NCBI GenBank assembly: GCA_016617855.1
Contig: JAECUM010009703.1
Coordinates: forward strand, 1 to 64,000
DNA from: Megalonaias nervosa
Lineage: Eukaryota > Mollusca > Bivalvia > Unionida > Unionidae
DNA: 64,000 nt
Direction: 5' to 3'
Shown here: positions 24,301-39,300 of the stretch, one piece after another
Numbering within the stretch: position 1 is the stretch's first letter
Layout: each line of letters starts with the position of its first letter
Translations under genes and position numbers: made by a program
The notes under the pieces: generated by a model
What the model saw: the letters and a program-made list of their open reading frames with translations, nothing else
Told to the model about the DNA's origin: nothing
Database searches by the model: none

Positions 24301-27300
24301 TGAATACAAAAAGGCATTTAATAACAAGGATAATCAGACAGAGATAATGCATAGAGAGCACTTTGAAGGGATGCACTGACATACTTTTCACTAATAAAAA
24401 AAAAATTGATGTACAGCACACTAATATTCAGAACATTTTAAATATATGCTGTTTAAGGCTATGATCATTTCTTGGCAGCTCAGCCTCAAAGTGTAAAAAT
24501 CATGCCTATCCTCTATAAGATGTTTTGAGATTATACCTCAATTATCTTTATATGTACATGAACCTTAATTGATTCATTCCATGTCTGAGTTTTACATTTA
24601 TTTCATAATTACTTAACCCAACAAAAATCCTTGAATACAAACAGCTTACTGACACATTTTAACTCAAGATAAATTGGTCACAAATTGATTTGCATTGACA
24701 AACTGGGGCTCTTGTTTTGTTGCCAATATCATTTATATCTATCTCTATAACTATCCTTTATATTCACAATCTGCTGTACGAATTGGAAAACTGTTCTATA
24801 CTGCCTATTTTCCACCTAATTTTATGCCATCATCTTATTATCTCCTTTACATGCACCAATCGATAAGCATGTATAGTTAAACCTTTCCTAACAGTCACCT
24901 GTACATAGCGGTCACCTGGTCACGACAGCCATCCTTGTTTCCCCCAGCCCAATTTTCTATATAAATGTCTTATGTGTAATGATCACATGCTTTCAACAGT
25001 CAGTGACTAGGTATTTCCTAACCAGCAAGTCGTTGCTGGATAGTGGAACAAGTCCCTTGATGGGATTGATACTTTACTGGGTGCAAAAATTTCCAAGAAT
25101 TCAAGGTAAGACCATTTCTCCCTTTTAACAGTCCAGTACTGAAACCATCTTGGAGATAGTTCAGTGATAAAAAAATTAAATTTGCTGCTGTGGCGCATAT
25201 GTGAGATATCAGCTTAGCACCATCTTCATTTAGAACGAAGAAATCAGTAGAAGTGTTTTGGTGAAAACCCATGTCAAAATGATCATCCATTCAGCCGGAA
25301 TAGTGACAACAAATTTTTTTAAGACAGTCATTGTGAAATTCATTTAGGACCAACTGGGTATCATAAGAAAGCTATAGGTGAAAATCCCATATTGATATAG
25401 TCACCCATTTGGGATATGTAGAGATAACAATATTTTCAAGAAATGACATTTCCATTTTGGAGAAGCAAGATTTTCAAGATGGGTGATGTGGAGACCATAC
25501 TGAATGTCAGATTGACACCATCTTCATTTAAGATCAAGTAGACTTTATAAGAAGTCATTTGGTGAAAATGTCATGTCGATATAACCACCCATTCAATAGG
25601 AGTGGTGATAACAAGATTTTTGTGATGGCTGCTGTGTGGTGGCCATACTGGATGTCAGATTGGCACCATTTTCATTTAAGACCAATTGAACTTCATAAGA
25701 TTACTATTAGTAAAAACTCCACATCAATTGGACTTTATCTTCACACAGCATTGTGATAACATGAGTTTTTAGATGGCTGCCATATCAGCCATAATGGGTT
25801 TCAGATATGCATCATTTTCATTTAGGCCCAACCAGACATCATATGAAATCTTTTAATGAAACCCCATGTTGATATGACCATCCCTTAAGGAGGAGCAGCC
25901 ATAATATGATTTTCAAAATGGCTGCTGCTGTGGCCATATTGGATAATAAATCTGTGCCATTTTCATTTTGGATGAACTAGACAAAATAAGAAGTCTTTTA
26001 ATGAAAGCCGCATGTGGATATGACCATCCATTCTGCAACACTAGCAGAAGTGTAACAGAAGTGTAACAAGATTTTCAAGATGACTGCCATGGCAGCCATA
26101 TTGGATATCCGAGCAGCACCATTTTCATTTAGGATCATGTTGAACATGGGATGAATGTGTGTACAAAGTATTATGGCAAGGAAGGGTAGCAATGACAAAC
26201 TTGTGGCAACAGTGAGACTGATTACAGACAAGCACACTCTCCCATAAGCTCTTCTGGTCTATGACCAATGGAGCAAAAAAGAAGTCATGTAGGTGCCAAA
26301 ATGGGATTAAAGGAACTCAGATCAATCGGAATACTAAGCAAATATTACATCCAATTTGACAATAACATTAATGTGAAGTGTAAGAGATCATAGTCAAATT
26401 CAAATGTGAGGCCATTTTTATCATTAGAGTAATGGGTTGCACCAATTTATTTGCTGGATGGTAGGAAAAGAAGTTGCATTATCACTGCAGAACTGGAAGT
26501 CACCTTTTATGCCTTTGTTACAGATATAAATCAGTATCATCTATTTGCTTGTGAATTAAAACAATCCCTGATGAAAAAAGTTTCATCAGGGTCAGGGGTT
26601 GTTCGATACTATAAACTTCTGTAATGGTAGACAAAGTTTTCGTTCATGGGTCCAAAAGAACAGTTACATACAGCTTCTTTTGATCCCCTTATTCATCACA
26701 GGTCTCTCACACAAGTTTTCTTTTGTTCTTGGTGAGGTGAGCAACTGACTAATCCAGATATCATTTTTGAAGTATGAACAACTGTTTCCATTCCAAATTT
26801 ATACAAGCGGACTGATCAAAGAGTCAGTCCTCTGTTTCAGAGTTATATGTAACCATGAACCAGCAATGAAATGCATAAAACAAAACTAAGATCAGTGATT
26901 GTATCAAGTCTGTGATGAATTAATTTACTGGATGGATTAAAGTGAGCAGGATACAAAAGTCATTTTGTGTAGAATATAAATTTGGAAGAGGACATACACA
27001 TGCATTTAATGACTTTGTTGAATAGTACATAAAAACAAGTTTGATAATGCAATAATAATAATAATAATCTGTACATGGCATTTGTTCAAACAACTAATTT
27101 TGAAAGGTGAACCTGTGTACAGAGTACAAAGGCTACTTCTGCCTTTTCCGACTGGTGACCACTATTGACAGATTTGACTGTCCTTTTTATGTCTGTTTCT
27201 AAGAAATATGTACAGAGAAACTTGAACATAAAATTATGTACTTAAACTTTGCCACCCTTCCTACCATAATGCAAGTAACTACCTTAATGAGGGTAACTCT

Positions 27301-30300
27301 CCTCAAATCTTTGAAGACAAAGGTCATTATGAAAGCAGTACTCTAATGCTCTCAGTAATCAACTGCATGTCTTAAAAATACTTCCATTATTTATCTTATT
27401 ATTATGAAAAATTAAAGACAATATACTCACAGAGTATGAACATGCCAAAGTATAATGTAAATATAGTCTGGATTACTTGTATGACAGTTATTATATACAT
27501 GTAAGACTGGTTCACTAAGTAACTAGCTTATCAATAAAATGAATTTGTTTGGCAAAGTTCACTTTTGAAGAACCCCGTCTGTTTTCTTGGAAATGGGCCA
27601 TATATAGTTGCTATAAATAGCAAATAAGGAAAGTACTCTTATGCTATTCTTATGCAGCAGTGACCTTTGTAAGAATATTCTCAAATTTATATGAACAGAA
27701 TTAAAGAGATGATAATAAAAACTACAAAAACAACTTTTTATTGCCTTATTTTTATTTTTTAATGTAACAAAAAAGCGTAATTTATATGCAATCTAGCTGA
27801 AAGCATGATTTAGTGAAAAAAGTAATGATTACACCAAAAGCGTAATTGTTGGCATGTGTGTTATTATAAGGGCTTACTGTACAATTAAGAATTTTGGTGG
27901 GAAATGCCACCCCCATGGAAAAAAATGGTGGAATTTTCTAAATATAGGAGGGATTTGATGAAGAAATAAACATTGGGCTTGAAAATACACCTCTCCCTCC
28001 ATAACTTGCACAAAGAGGGGTCCAAAAACATTATAAAAGAAGGCAGGAGTGAAAAATGAAAGGGGTGCCATCCCCACAAGACATTAAGACCATAAAATAC
28101 GGCGGTGTAATGGCAGTTTAATGGCTAATCACTCATCTCATTATTATATTGGGAAAATTATTAATAAACAGCTTTTTTATGAAATTGTTTGCTTTTCAGT
28201 ATAAATTACCTTTATTTCAAGATAACCAAATTCTGAAAGATCATGAAAAATATAACTCTAAGAGGTTTCGACACATTACATACATGTGTGCCTCATTGTG
28301 TACCTGCAAAGCATTATGTATTCTGTCTGCTTTTTGCACAACAAAACAAGATTCCTTTTGTTCAGAAAAGGAAGACATTTGTTTTGTGAAACAACCACCA
28401 ACACTGCAACTTGATTTTTTTTACAATTTTGTTTCATTAGTGAAATACTGATACCATGTTTTCATTGTAACTAAACGTGAAACTTCTGCAAATCTATGAG
28501 TGCCAATTCAGGAATTTTAAGTTCACTACAAACTTTGAACTTGCTTCTCCATAACAATCCATATCTATCAAACAGCTTTGAATTTGCTTGCTTGCCTTGT
28601 TATTTTTGATCATCTTTGTGAATGACTATGATAATCTAAGGTAGTTTTATTATTACTTAAATAATAATATTTATACCACAATTTGATTGGTCAATTGAAA
28701 TGAGCTGACCTGACAAATGAACATGAGTGCTAGCTCTTACATATGTAGGATTTGCATGCCTTTTAACTTTTGTTTTATTCCATCACCTAACTGATTTGAT
28801 ACTAAGACATAATTAACATGACCAGACCTGCTTTCAATTTAGTGTAATAATATAATCAATACATCTGCAAATCAGAGATCAAAACACATTCAGCAGTTAA
28901 TTCTAACAGAAATGCCCTCAAACACAGTAGTGATGGTAGACTGACATGTTTTGTGCTTGAATACAACTGGGCATATTGCATTTATGATGATTACACTGAA
29001 ACCAAATTAAAATACACAGCTAAAACATACTTGACAAACTTATTTCATTGCTATTTATTTCTTTAGATATCTGTCTTTAACAGAGTACTGAGAATTTATT
29101 GTTGGTAAAGAAAATGGAACAAAAGACAGGACTTCTTATTTTGAGAATTTCATGATGTTGATTCATATTTCCAGAATCTAACAGCCATTTTTGATAATAA
29201 AATGAGCAATATCAGAGTTCTGTTCACTAATTTTGATTGCAATTTTCTTCACATTCAACAAATAAGGGTCATTTCTTTGGGCAGTTTCTAAGTGGGTTTG
29301 TGAGTTATCCAAACACAAGTTATCAAGGGAGTAGTGTATGATGCATGATGCAAACCTGCCAACCCTGATGAGTCCGTCTCAGTAAGGCAGTTGATTTTTT
29401 TTCTGCAAGTTTGATCAGTTTTCAGTAAAGTGTAAAGAATATCATAAACTGCTATTGTAAAGCTGGAAAACGTAATTAAATGTTTGGTATTCGAAACATG
29501 CAACAAAGATATACATTATGTTCAACTGAAAAGTTTGTAAAGTACGCATAGACTTTATTTACCACTAGTACAGCTGCACAAGCTCTAGTTCCAAACCCTA
29601 TGCAGCTCAATGGCTTGATGCTATGTCTCAACTTGACGTAGTTCTTGGAAATCCTTTGTCCATGTCACATGAAAACGGCAATCACATCTCCGTCACAAGT
29701 CAAACTCAAATTGGCATGTGATGTCCAATAAACGTAATTGTGTCCCTTCCAGATTTTATTCACAAGAATCTGAATATTCCTTTTTATTCTTCTGTGTTGA
29801 TTATTAATACTTTTCAAGAGGCTTATTTTCCCTTTCTTCTTAAAATTGCATCGCTTGCTTGACACCATTTTAAAAAAAATTCTATAATCAACAGTTTCAT
29901 CATGCAGATGATTCACATGAACAAATAGGTGCTGTTTAAAGTGTCTGAGGTGCTGCTGTAAAGTTAGTCTGGTTCCCTGACTAATTTCACTAATTCTAAT
30001 ATGAAACCAGGATCCAAATTTACCATGGATGAACAAATTTTCTGGATTTTTCAGCAATGTTCAGTTTTCAGTAGTTTTAGCTTTCATGTTGTAAGTCCAT
30101 ACATTAAGGGTACTTTTCTTAAGACTTACAGCAAAATCGTAAGGGTGGGCAGGTCTGATGATGTCTGCATATTATTTAGAGCTTTCTTTGCAATTTTTAA
30201 AAAATCAGTGCGAATTCTGTAATTATATATTCTAGAATAGATCCTGCATTATAGCTGGGGTCAATGTATAGGCAGTCTTACCTGAGGATAAAGAAGGTGT

Positions 30301-33300
30301 CTACTGCAACAGTAGCATTGATAATTGCCTGAAAACTCCATCTGTTCAACATCGTGAGCAAAAATGGTACAACGTTTTCTGAAATACATATAAAATTCAG
30401 AAAATATTCACTTAAAGGTGCAAAGAAGAAACTCCTTTTGCAAATGCTGTGGAAAGGACTACTTTACATGAGTTCTCAAATTTTTAATATAAAACTGTAC
30501 AATAGCCCCTTGATGATAAGACATAATGCATGTTGCAAAATTTTGCCTAGTATTTGTTCAAGTAAAAGTATTCTATGTTTGCATATACTGTTTGCTATCA
30601 GCAGGCTAGATATCCACCCAGGCCAGCCTGGCTCTGCTGCCTCAATTTGTCCTTGGAAAGACACATATCCTATTTACCGTCCAAGATATAGCCAATAATG
30701 TTTGAGAAGTACCATTAAAACAACCAATGAATTCATTGTGTCTGGAAATTCATGGCAATGAGGTTCATTTTAGCCACAAACTACTGTTTTATCTACAAAC
30801 TGTTTCAGAGTAACACTTTATAAAAAGCTAAGTATATAGAAACAATAATCTGGCATATAAACTTTACATGCTAGACATGTCAAAAATAAAATGAAATAAC
30901 AAAGTCTGGTAATGGGCATCATATTGTGTCATTTTAGTTTAATTTTTTAATAAAGGTAGCTCATTTTAGAAAAAGAAATGCCCTGTGATTCAATCTATAA
31001 AATACCTGAGCACATTTGTACACAAGATTTTGAATGTCAAAATTGGTTTCTGAAGGTGACATTTATAACCACTGGTGACAGTTAAATAATATATTATGAT
31101 GATAGGCAAGATATACATGTTATCTCATGTATACAGGACTCCCTCATTATCATGCTGTCCAAGGAAGTTATATAGCATACTGCCATTTTTCCTTTCCACC
31201 TTCATCACCTTGTTTCATAGGAGAGATACAAGTGTCACACTGGGATGATTCTGAATATTTGTAAACATAACTCATTCACTAAAAATTCTTCCTGCCTCAC
31301 TTGCCACATGCTTTTCAAGAAGGTATACTACTGAAAAAAAAATTGAAAGATTCCAAATGATAGTCATAGACTGGTTTGTGGCTGTCTTGTTCTAACCAGT
31401 GTTAGCACTAAAACTGTACCACGACAATTCATCTGGGCAATAATAGTGCACTTATAATACAATCAATCTTTTTTTTCAACATGAAAAGCATTTTTCTTTT
31501 GAATAAACTCTGAAAACCAATTTCTTTTATTCAAGTTATAATTGCTCAAAGATGTTTTGGCCAAATCAACAACTTTTCTAATTCAAGGACTTTTCAAGGA
31601 AAAATGCCTTATGACTTAATTCCATGAGTTTTCCATGACCCCTCCCCCATGCCAACCTAAGCAAACCCTGGAAAAGGCACAAGTGAATACTGATTTTGTG
31701 AAACCTTGAAAACATGCAGCTTCCTATAACCAAGAAACCACTCTACACTTCCACATCTGAAAGATGAATTTTTAGCACTTTTATTGCTAATGAAATCATG
31801 GTTGGGCTGAATTGGTATGGTAGTTGATGTATTCCATAGGTATTACGACCAGGTAACATATATAATGTTGCTATTGTGGGTTTAACACCACTTTTCGGCA
31901 CACAACAGGCTATACTTGGCCAGCATAAATAGTGGGAAAAAAACCCCAAGGAAAACCCTGTAAGAATCACCGACCCAAAGGAAGCTACTGGCAAGCTTTC
32001 TCGAATACCCACACTGGCTGAGCCAGAGACTTGAACTCATGCAGAGGTGAGATGGCATTGACTGGTAAAGTCAAGTGCTTTAGACCACTCGGCCACCTAA
32101 CATTTGAAACAGAAAATATAGTTAAATGCCAAAACAGATATTGACAAAGTGGCATCATTGAGACACATTGTTATGGCATCATTGAAACAATGTTATGAAT
32201 CCTCCGATGACAATATTTTTGCCAAACGACCAATGAAATTAATTGTTGTATATGGTATTGCTAGGTAATGAACAGGCAGCCAAGTGATAGTGACAAGGAT
32301 CATTGGTTTAACAGGTACTAAATTTTTTGGTGCCTCCATTTTCCACCAAATGAAAAAGATTTTACACAGATGAAGTATCATATAATTATGCAGTGTATAT
32401 ACCAGTACTGAAAGCTCCAATGGCATATACATGTCCAAGAACAACCCAACTAATGCTGAGGAAACGGATTCCATTTACAGCAGCCAGCATTCCTGATCCC
32501 TGTTTAGTGCTCAACAGCTTTGAACCATTTGTGTAGACAGAGAAAGACACCAGGAGTCTTCCACACAACCCTGCAAAGACAAAAAAAAACAAACAAACAG
32601 GAATTCATATTTGCTATATCACAGCATGTCAAAGTAAATCAAAATACAAAATTCCAAGGTCAAATTTGATCAGCTTGGACATTTATGACTGCATTTCTTG
32701 ATTTACATGTGTCTTTATATTTTCAAGGAATCATACCATGAGAATGTGAAGGAAAATATTTGGGACTCTAAATTACTGTCCAGTTTTTGCAAATACCTGC
32801 TATTTTTTAATGCTGACTAGGATGGATATCAATGCATATTCTAAGTACACATCCTATCTTTCTGATCTTATTTCCAAACTACTCCTCTCATTGAATGGAA
32901 TCTCTTTATTTTCACCCAAGGCCCTTTGCTGGTAAACAGATTTTTCTTTAAATCTAAATAAATACCAAATATGGAAGAAAATATAAACCGTACCTGGCTG
33001 ATAAGGTTCTGTCTTCTGTTTCTTTATTCCCAGTAAGGGTGTCTGCTCAGTTTGTTGATGAGAACTGGCATGAAAATGAATGTTTGAAGAGTCACGGATC
33101 TGATCATTGTTGGAATGCTCATTTCCTAAAATCTCCTCGATAAGCAAGTCAGAGCTAATCTTATGAAGCTGGTGAATGACGAAGACATCATACATCGTCC
33201 CTGCAGCCATCAGAAGTAGAAATATTGAGCAGACACTCCTGAAAGTTTATTAATATTTTCATTAAAACCCAGCAACAAGTATAATTTGTTGTGTATTCAA

Positions 33301-36300
33301 AGAGACATAACATGTGTCATATATGTCTCCAGTATTCACAATTGTATGCTTTTTTCTTCAAGAAAACATAATTTATATCAGTCTTTTTCCTATTACCTGT
33401 ATCAACCATTTTGCCACCAGTAAATTTTTAAAAAAATCTACAAGGTAAATGGGCAAAGTGTTACCTTTCATAGCTGTTTTTTCCCATCAGGTGCAATCTA
33501 CTGGTACCTTACCAATCCACTTTCTGGTTTCCCATTAAATATTATCTCTCATTTCCCACCTTGTCTTTTACATGGAAATAATGTCTCATTGAATATGGAG
33601 ACTTTGCAAAGTAATAAGTCTAAAAGTTAAAAGCTACTATGTCAAGAATGTGATTTGGTATTAATGTATTCATTTGAAATTGTTATACATAAAAAACTGA
33701 CTTGAAAGACCAGTTTTGGGACACCACCTGTAATTTGCACATATGACTGTAAGGTAATAACATGGAACAATTTTGTTAAAAAAATGTGATAACAGCTACG
33801 AAGACCACCTGTTCCTACAGACAAATAATTTTAGTAGAAATTGTGCTTTAGTTTATAAATCTAGAGAGGTAACAAGCTCAGCCAATCAGATGCAAGATAC
33901 CTTCTTAAATACGGACAGCCCTCACTTATTAAAGAAACTTTCTACAACAAAGCTTATTTACCCAAGATGGAGCAAATTCCAGAGTGGTAACAAACTAAGC
34001 CAATCAAATACAATATCACTGCATTAACATGCACAGATGCATAGATCTTGCTCATAATCAAATTCATACAGCATCCTGATAATATATGACTATTTAACAA
34101 ACTTGATCAAAATCTAATCAGAAATACAGCTGCTAGAGTGTTCCTCCAATCAGATGCAAGGTCACATCATTTATATGCAAAAATTTCACCCATAATCATA
34201 CTCAACCAAGATCTTAATGACACTGGTCTATTTATCAAGTTTGATCAAAATCCTATAAATACATTCTCTTGAATGGTAAAACATACCCAACCAATCAGAT
34301 GCAATATCACCTCATAATATAGATAGGTCTCACTCAATGTCATGCATTCATCAACCAAGATCTTGATGATATAGGCCTACAGTGGTCCCCCTCTTAAATG
34401 AAGATATTAAATAAAGATATTAAATGCTTTGAAGTATGTCGCTTTCTTACTATGTACATTACATATACTTCTCACAAACAATACTGTCCCCCTCTGGAAG
34501 GGCCACCCATGTTATAAGGCCACTTTCCCAGTGCAGAAGGGGTGGTCATATAAGAGGGGGGACCACTGTATTTATAAAGTTTGATCAAAATCCTATAAAC
34601 AATAGTCTGGAAATGCAATGTGCTCAATAATGTTCTTGGAAAGAGATATTTACTTGGAATTACATGTATAGCGAATCCAAATAGGGAAACCTTGGATTAT
34701 AAACCGTGATTCAACAAAAGACTGTTGGCACATCAATACAATTCAGGCCATTGGTCCATTCATACATTAGAGACTACCAGCCACCACAGGCACATCATCT
34801 CCTTCAGCCTTTGAAATTTTTTTGAATACCACAAAAGATTATTCAGAACTTTATTCATTAGGACTTGTGTCAGTAATTCCAGGATTATTTGGGATTTCAT
34901 TCACAATAACACATTTTTTGTTACATTTTCACTTTGTATTCAGGGGAAATGAATTATTTGTAGAATGTTGCAAAGCTCACTCTTTTCTATTACTTATTTT
35001 AAGACCATAGTCATAATACTGCACAAGTCTAAGGATCCAGGACTGGTGATGCAAAAGGTTCAGAGTTTGACATTCCACCTTGTTGCAAGTAGGTCCACCA
35101 ATGATTTATTCCAAAGGGCACATTTTGAGTGAAAACTGAGGAAAGAAGAGACCTTTCCACTTTCAGAGAAACTGCCATTTTATCTTAAGGGGGGTGGGGG
35201 CTCCTCCCTTGTCACAAAAATAAGGGAGAGTAGAACAAAAAGAAGGAGGAAAAAAGGCCATAGTTCAATATTTACCTAGCACTTCAATATCCATCTCTCC
35301 TTCTTCCTGCTCCACTCGGTTCGAGCCCTATTGACTGTTTCTGAGCTTAATCTATTCCTTACATGTGTATGAATATTGTTCTGTGCTGAGAACCCCTTTC
35401 ACAGTCTGCTGTCTGAAGGGGCATATACAAAGCTAGATTAGCCAGCTGGAACAAGTTTAAAAACTGTTCTTTATGGTTGTTATGTAGAATTTTCCACAGT
35501 TCACAGGTAGTCTTTTGGATACATCTGCTCCAAAAAAAGATTTTTCACAAACATAAGTTAAGCCAAAGTATCACTTTCTTGAACCAGTGCTTTATTGACT
35601 ACTATGCCAAATTTACTGTCTGTTCCATGATGCTGTATTATTATTTTGAAGCACAAGATCCCACAAGGCTAAATTATTTGAAAAAATAGATGAAAATTGC
35701 ACCCTGCTTTTAAATTGACTATTTTAATTTGGCTTCTCATTTTGCCTTTTCTACAATTACAATATTGCTTAAAAAGGGGGGCGGATGACAGGTATGGCGT
35801 CTGTTTTTGTCCATCAAGCATGTATATTGGATATTTAACACCATTCTGGGGTTTAAATCACTCACTGGTATCTCCATTAACACTTTCCCAGTGCCAATAA
35901 TCTTATTTACTTGTACACTTAAAAATAAACTGCCTTCATCACTATCATCAGATGGTATTTGCCAAAGGAAATCATCATCTAAAGATGAACCACACTGGAA
36001 ATCAGCCATTTTGTTTATTCAACATAGTCAATATTATAAATGCACATTTGTAAGGTTTCCTTGATGCAAAGTTCAAACTACAACAGAATGATTGTTCCAG
36101 GAACCAATGTGCCAATCAAATTTAGTTTAACAACCATTCATGTCAAGCCTATGTTGATTCTCCTGCCACCAATGAAAAGCTTTCAAAAAGGCTTCATTTT
36201 GAAAATGTTGATTTGCATAAATGACGATCCTGAGGGGGCCACACTCCAATGGTTTCCCAAAATGATGGAAGGAGATGTGTCTCCCATTCCTATGAGCTTG

Positions 36301-39300
36301 CATCTGTACATATTATTTCTGGGGGATGTACTTACAGAGGTATCAAGTCAAGTGAGATTTCCCCCATCTTCATGATGGAACTTCATATTGTGCAGAGTGT
36401 GAGAAGTTCATTCAAATGGCAAAGGCTCAGCCTCAATCTGGACAACAGACTCATTGTAATGGGCTCATAAGAAGGCAACCTAGGGCTAAGAGGTCTGCTG
36501 CTGCACAGAGCAAACCCAGCTGGCAAGGGAATTCTCTGGCAGGTGGATTGTCCCATAAAAGCAAGAAAGCCTCTATTGTACTAATTCAAAATGCTTGTTC
36601 CTTAGGAAGACACACTCTGTTTACTTGAATGTTGAACTCCAGACCTAGATGACCAAACGTTTTATGTGGTACAAGGTCAGAGGTGTCCATGTTGACAAAG
36701 AAACTGAGGTGAGAAGGAGAGTAACAAGGGATATCATGTCTTGCTCCAAGAAATAATTCACCTGCTGTTTTTGTAGAATGCAGTCTTTGCAGGCGAACTG
36801 CAGGAACTTCCTGGAAGCCATGTGAGTAGGGACATGAAGCCATGCCTTGTAAAAGTCCTTACTGATTGCTTAATGTGCCTATTCTATGGAATTTAGAACC
36901 CATTGTGGTGTTCCCTCATGAACCAATAGGCACAAATGAGTTGTCTGAGTCCACTTACTAGACTGACAACCTGGTAAAATGTATGTAGCTGAGGGAACCC
37001 TGGACAAAGAAGGAGGTGCACTGAAAGTGATACTGAGTCTCTCATAAACCACTTGTCAGGTCCAGAGGTCATAATGGCAAATCTTTTCTACATTTAGCAG
37101 AGAAGGATTGGGGCCTTACCCCTACTGGAATCTGTGATAATGGGCGGCATGAAGATGGTGTAATTTTGCGATACAGAAGCTCTCATGAAGAGAAACATTG
37201 GCAAATATAATTGCCCTCACTCGGTCTCTTGTCCACTATTGTTGGGGAGAACTGTGGTTTTTGATGGTTGTAAATCTGATAGGATTGCTTCCCAGCGGCC
37301 TGTAATCTAGGGACATCTCTGTGATCTGTTAGTTGACTGCCCTCCAAATCCCTGTGCTGTAGCCGAGATTGCTTCAGATGGAAATTGGGATCCCTGATGC
37401 CTTGTTTGCAAATTTCATCAACCTGATCATTAAAGAGCAGATTAGATAATTAAGGTTGTGATCATAGCTTTGCCTTCTGATGATCTTTAAGAAAAGTGGA
37501 TGTAGAGAGCTCGGCATCTCATTCCACCAGTTGTAAGTTCATAGCTGCTGTTGCAGCCTTGGCCAGAGTATGTTGGGTCACTATGTTTATGATGCAGGCC
37601 ATTCTAGAAACAGACTCCCATGTCCTGTGGGACTCGGTATGAGAGAAGCTGTGTTCTGCCTGTTGAAAGATCGCCATAGATACTAGAGCCAACATAAAAC
37701 TAGTGGCCACAACATTACACACCAACTGCTGTTTGACCCTAAAAGACTTCCAATCCATGCATACAGAGGATTTCTTCGTCATCACCAAAACTGATATATT
37801 GGTCAACTGCTAGGGATCCAAGTGAATAAATGGTGTATTTCAACTGATGCTGGAACTGTAGACCTGGCCGTTGTTGTAGAGGGAGGAGGAGGACAGAACT
37901 CCAATGACAGCTGGCAGAAAAATTCTTCAATTATGAACTAGGTTCATGGGTACTGTGGTGCTAAGCACTATGCAAATTGTGAAAATGGACAAGAACATTC
38001 TTCTGGTGGCTAATATTATATCACCAATTGTGGCCCATTTTGGTTGGCATGAGGTTATCAAGTTCTTGGGGTTGGGATGGGGTACGGAAGCTGGTCCATA
38101 AGAAAGATATGCAAGTTGGTAACTGAGACTGTTGTTTGCTCTCTATCTCACTCCCTGGCAAGCGATATGGTTTCAAACCCTTGCATGCAAACTGATGATA
38201 TCCCCATCCCTCATGGCAGGCTTCTGCACCTTCCCCTTTAGTACCCCAAGTACTGCTGCTCATTGAACAAGCAAGACTGACATGTATTTGCAGAATGACA
38301 AACGGAGAAAGCTACATATGCAAAGTGGATGTCAGTCTTGTCTTGCCCGTGGCCTAAATCTGTGAGACAAAAATAGTACAGGTAATATACACAGGTGTAG
38401 TGTCCTACTTTATGATGTTTATGCAAAGCTACACACTATTAGAATTGCCTGTAAAAGGGTGCACAGTCAGTTTTTGTTGTTGTTGTTGTTGTTGTTGTGG
38501 GGCTTAACGCCATTTTTCAGCACACGATAGGCTATACATGGCGGCCAGTATTAATGGTGGAGGAAGAAACCGGGAAATCCACGGAAAGAACCACCGACCC
38601 ACGAGAAGCTACTGGCAAGCTTTCTCACATATCCACATTCGCCGAATCCTAGACTCGAACCCACGCAGACAGGTGAGATGGCAGTGATCCGTAACGGAAA
38701 GCGCCTTTGACCACTCGGCCACGCGGGGCCCCCTGCACATGGTCAGTACAGGTGGAGTATTGGAGCATTAATATTAATACTCACAAAGTAGATGCTAAAA
38801 CATTAATTCTAATAAAAGTTACCTTTAGGAAAGGCCAAATGACTGCCTGTACAAGAAAATCTACAAAAACATCAATGATAGTAACTAAAAAGTGGCCACT
38901 ATGACTAAACATGCATAGAAAACTTACCTGTATGTATCTGACCATGGCATAATGGTACAGTAATACAAATTAGTTTTCTATAATACACACCATACATGCA
39001 CATAAATATGCACTAAAGCATAATTATTGATACTTATGAAGTGAACACTACAATATAAATTATAAGACAATGTAATCTGTAGGAAAGGCCTAATGATGGC
39101 CTATACAGGTAAAATCAGTACAGCGTCATGTATATAACTATGAAGTGGATGCTAAGACTAAATTAAAATAGAAAACTTTACTGCAGGTATCTGACTGTAG
39201 TGCAAATTATACAGCATTATTATATGAGTTTTCTAAATCACACGCTAGTCCTCAACCTACTAAATACTGCTATAGCAATGTGAGGTGATCATATCGCAAC

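Noticed and set aside
32193..32402. Minus-strand open frame following exon 6
   Set aside because: It reads through the GTATAT donor; exon 6 joins exon 7 in phase with full family motifs, so the extension is intron.
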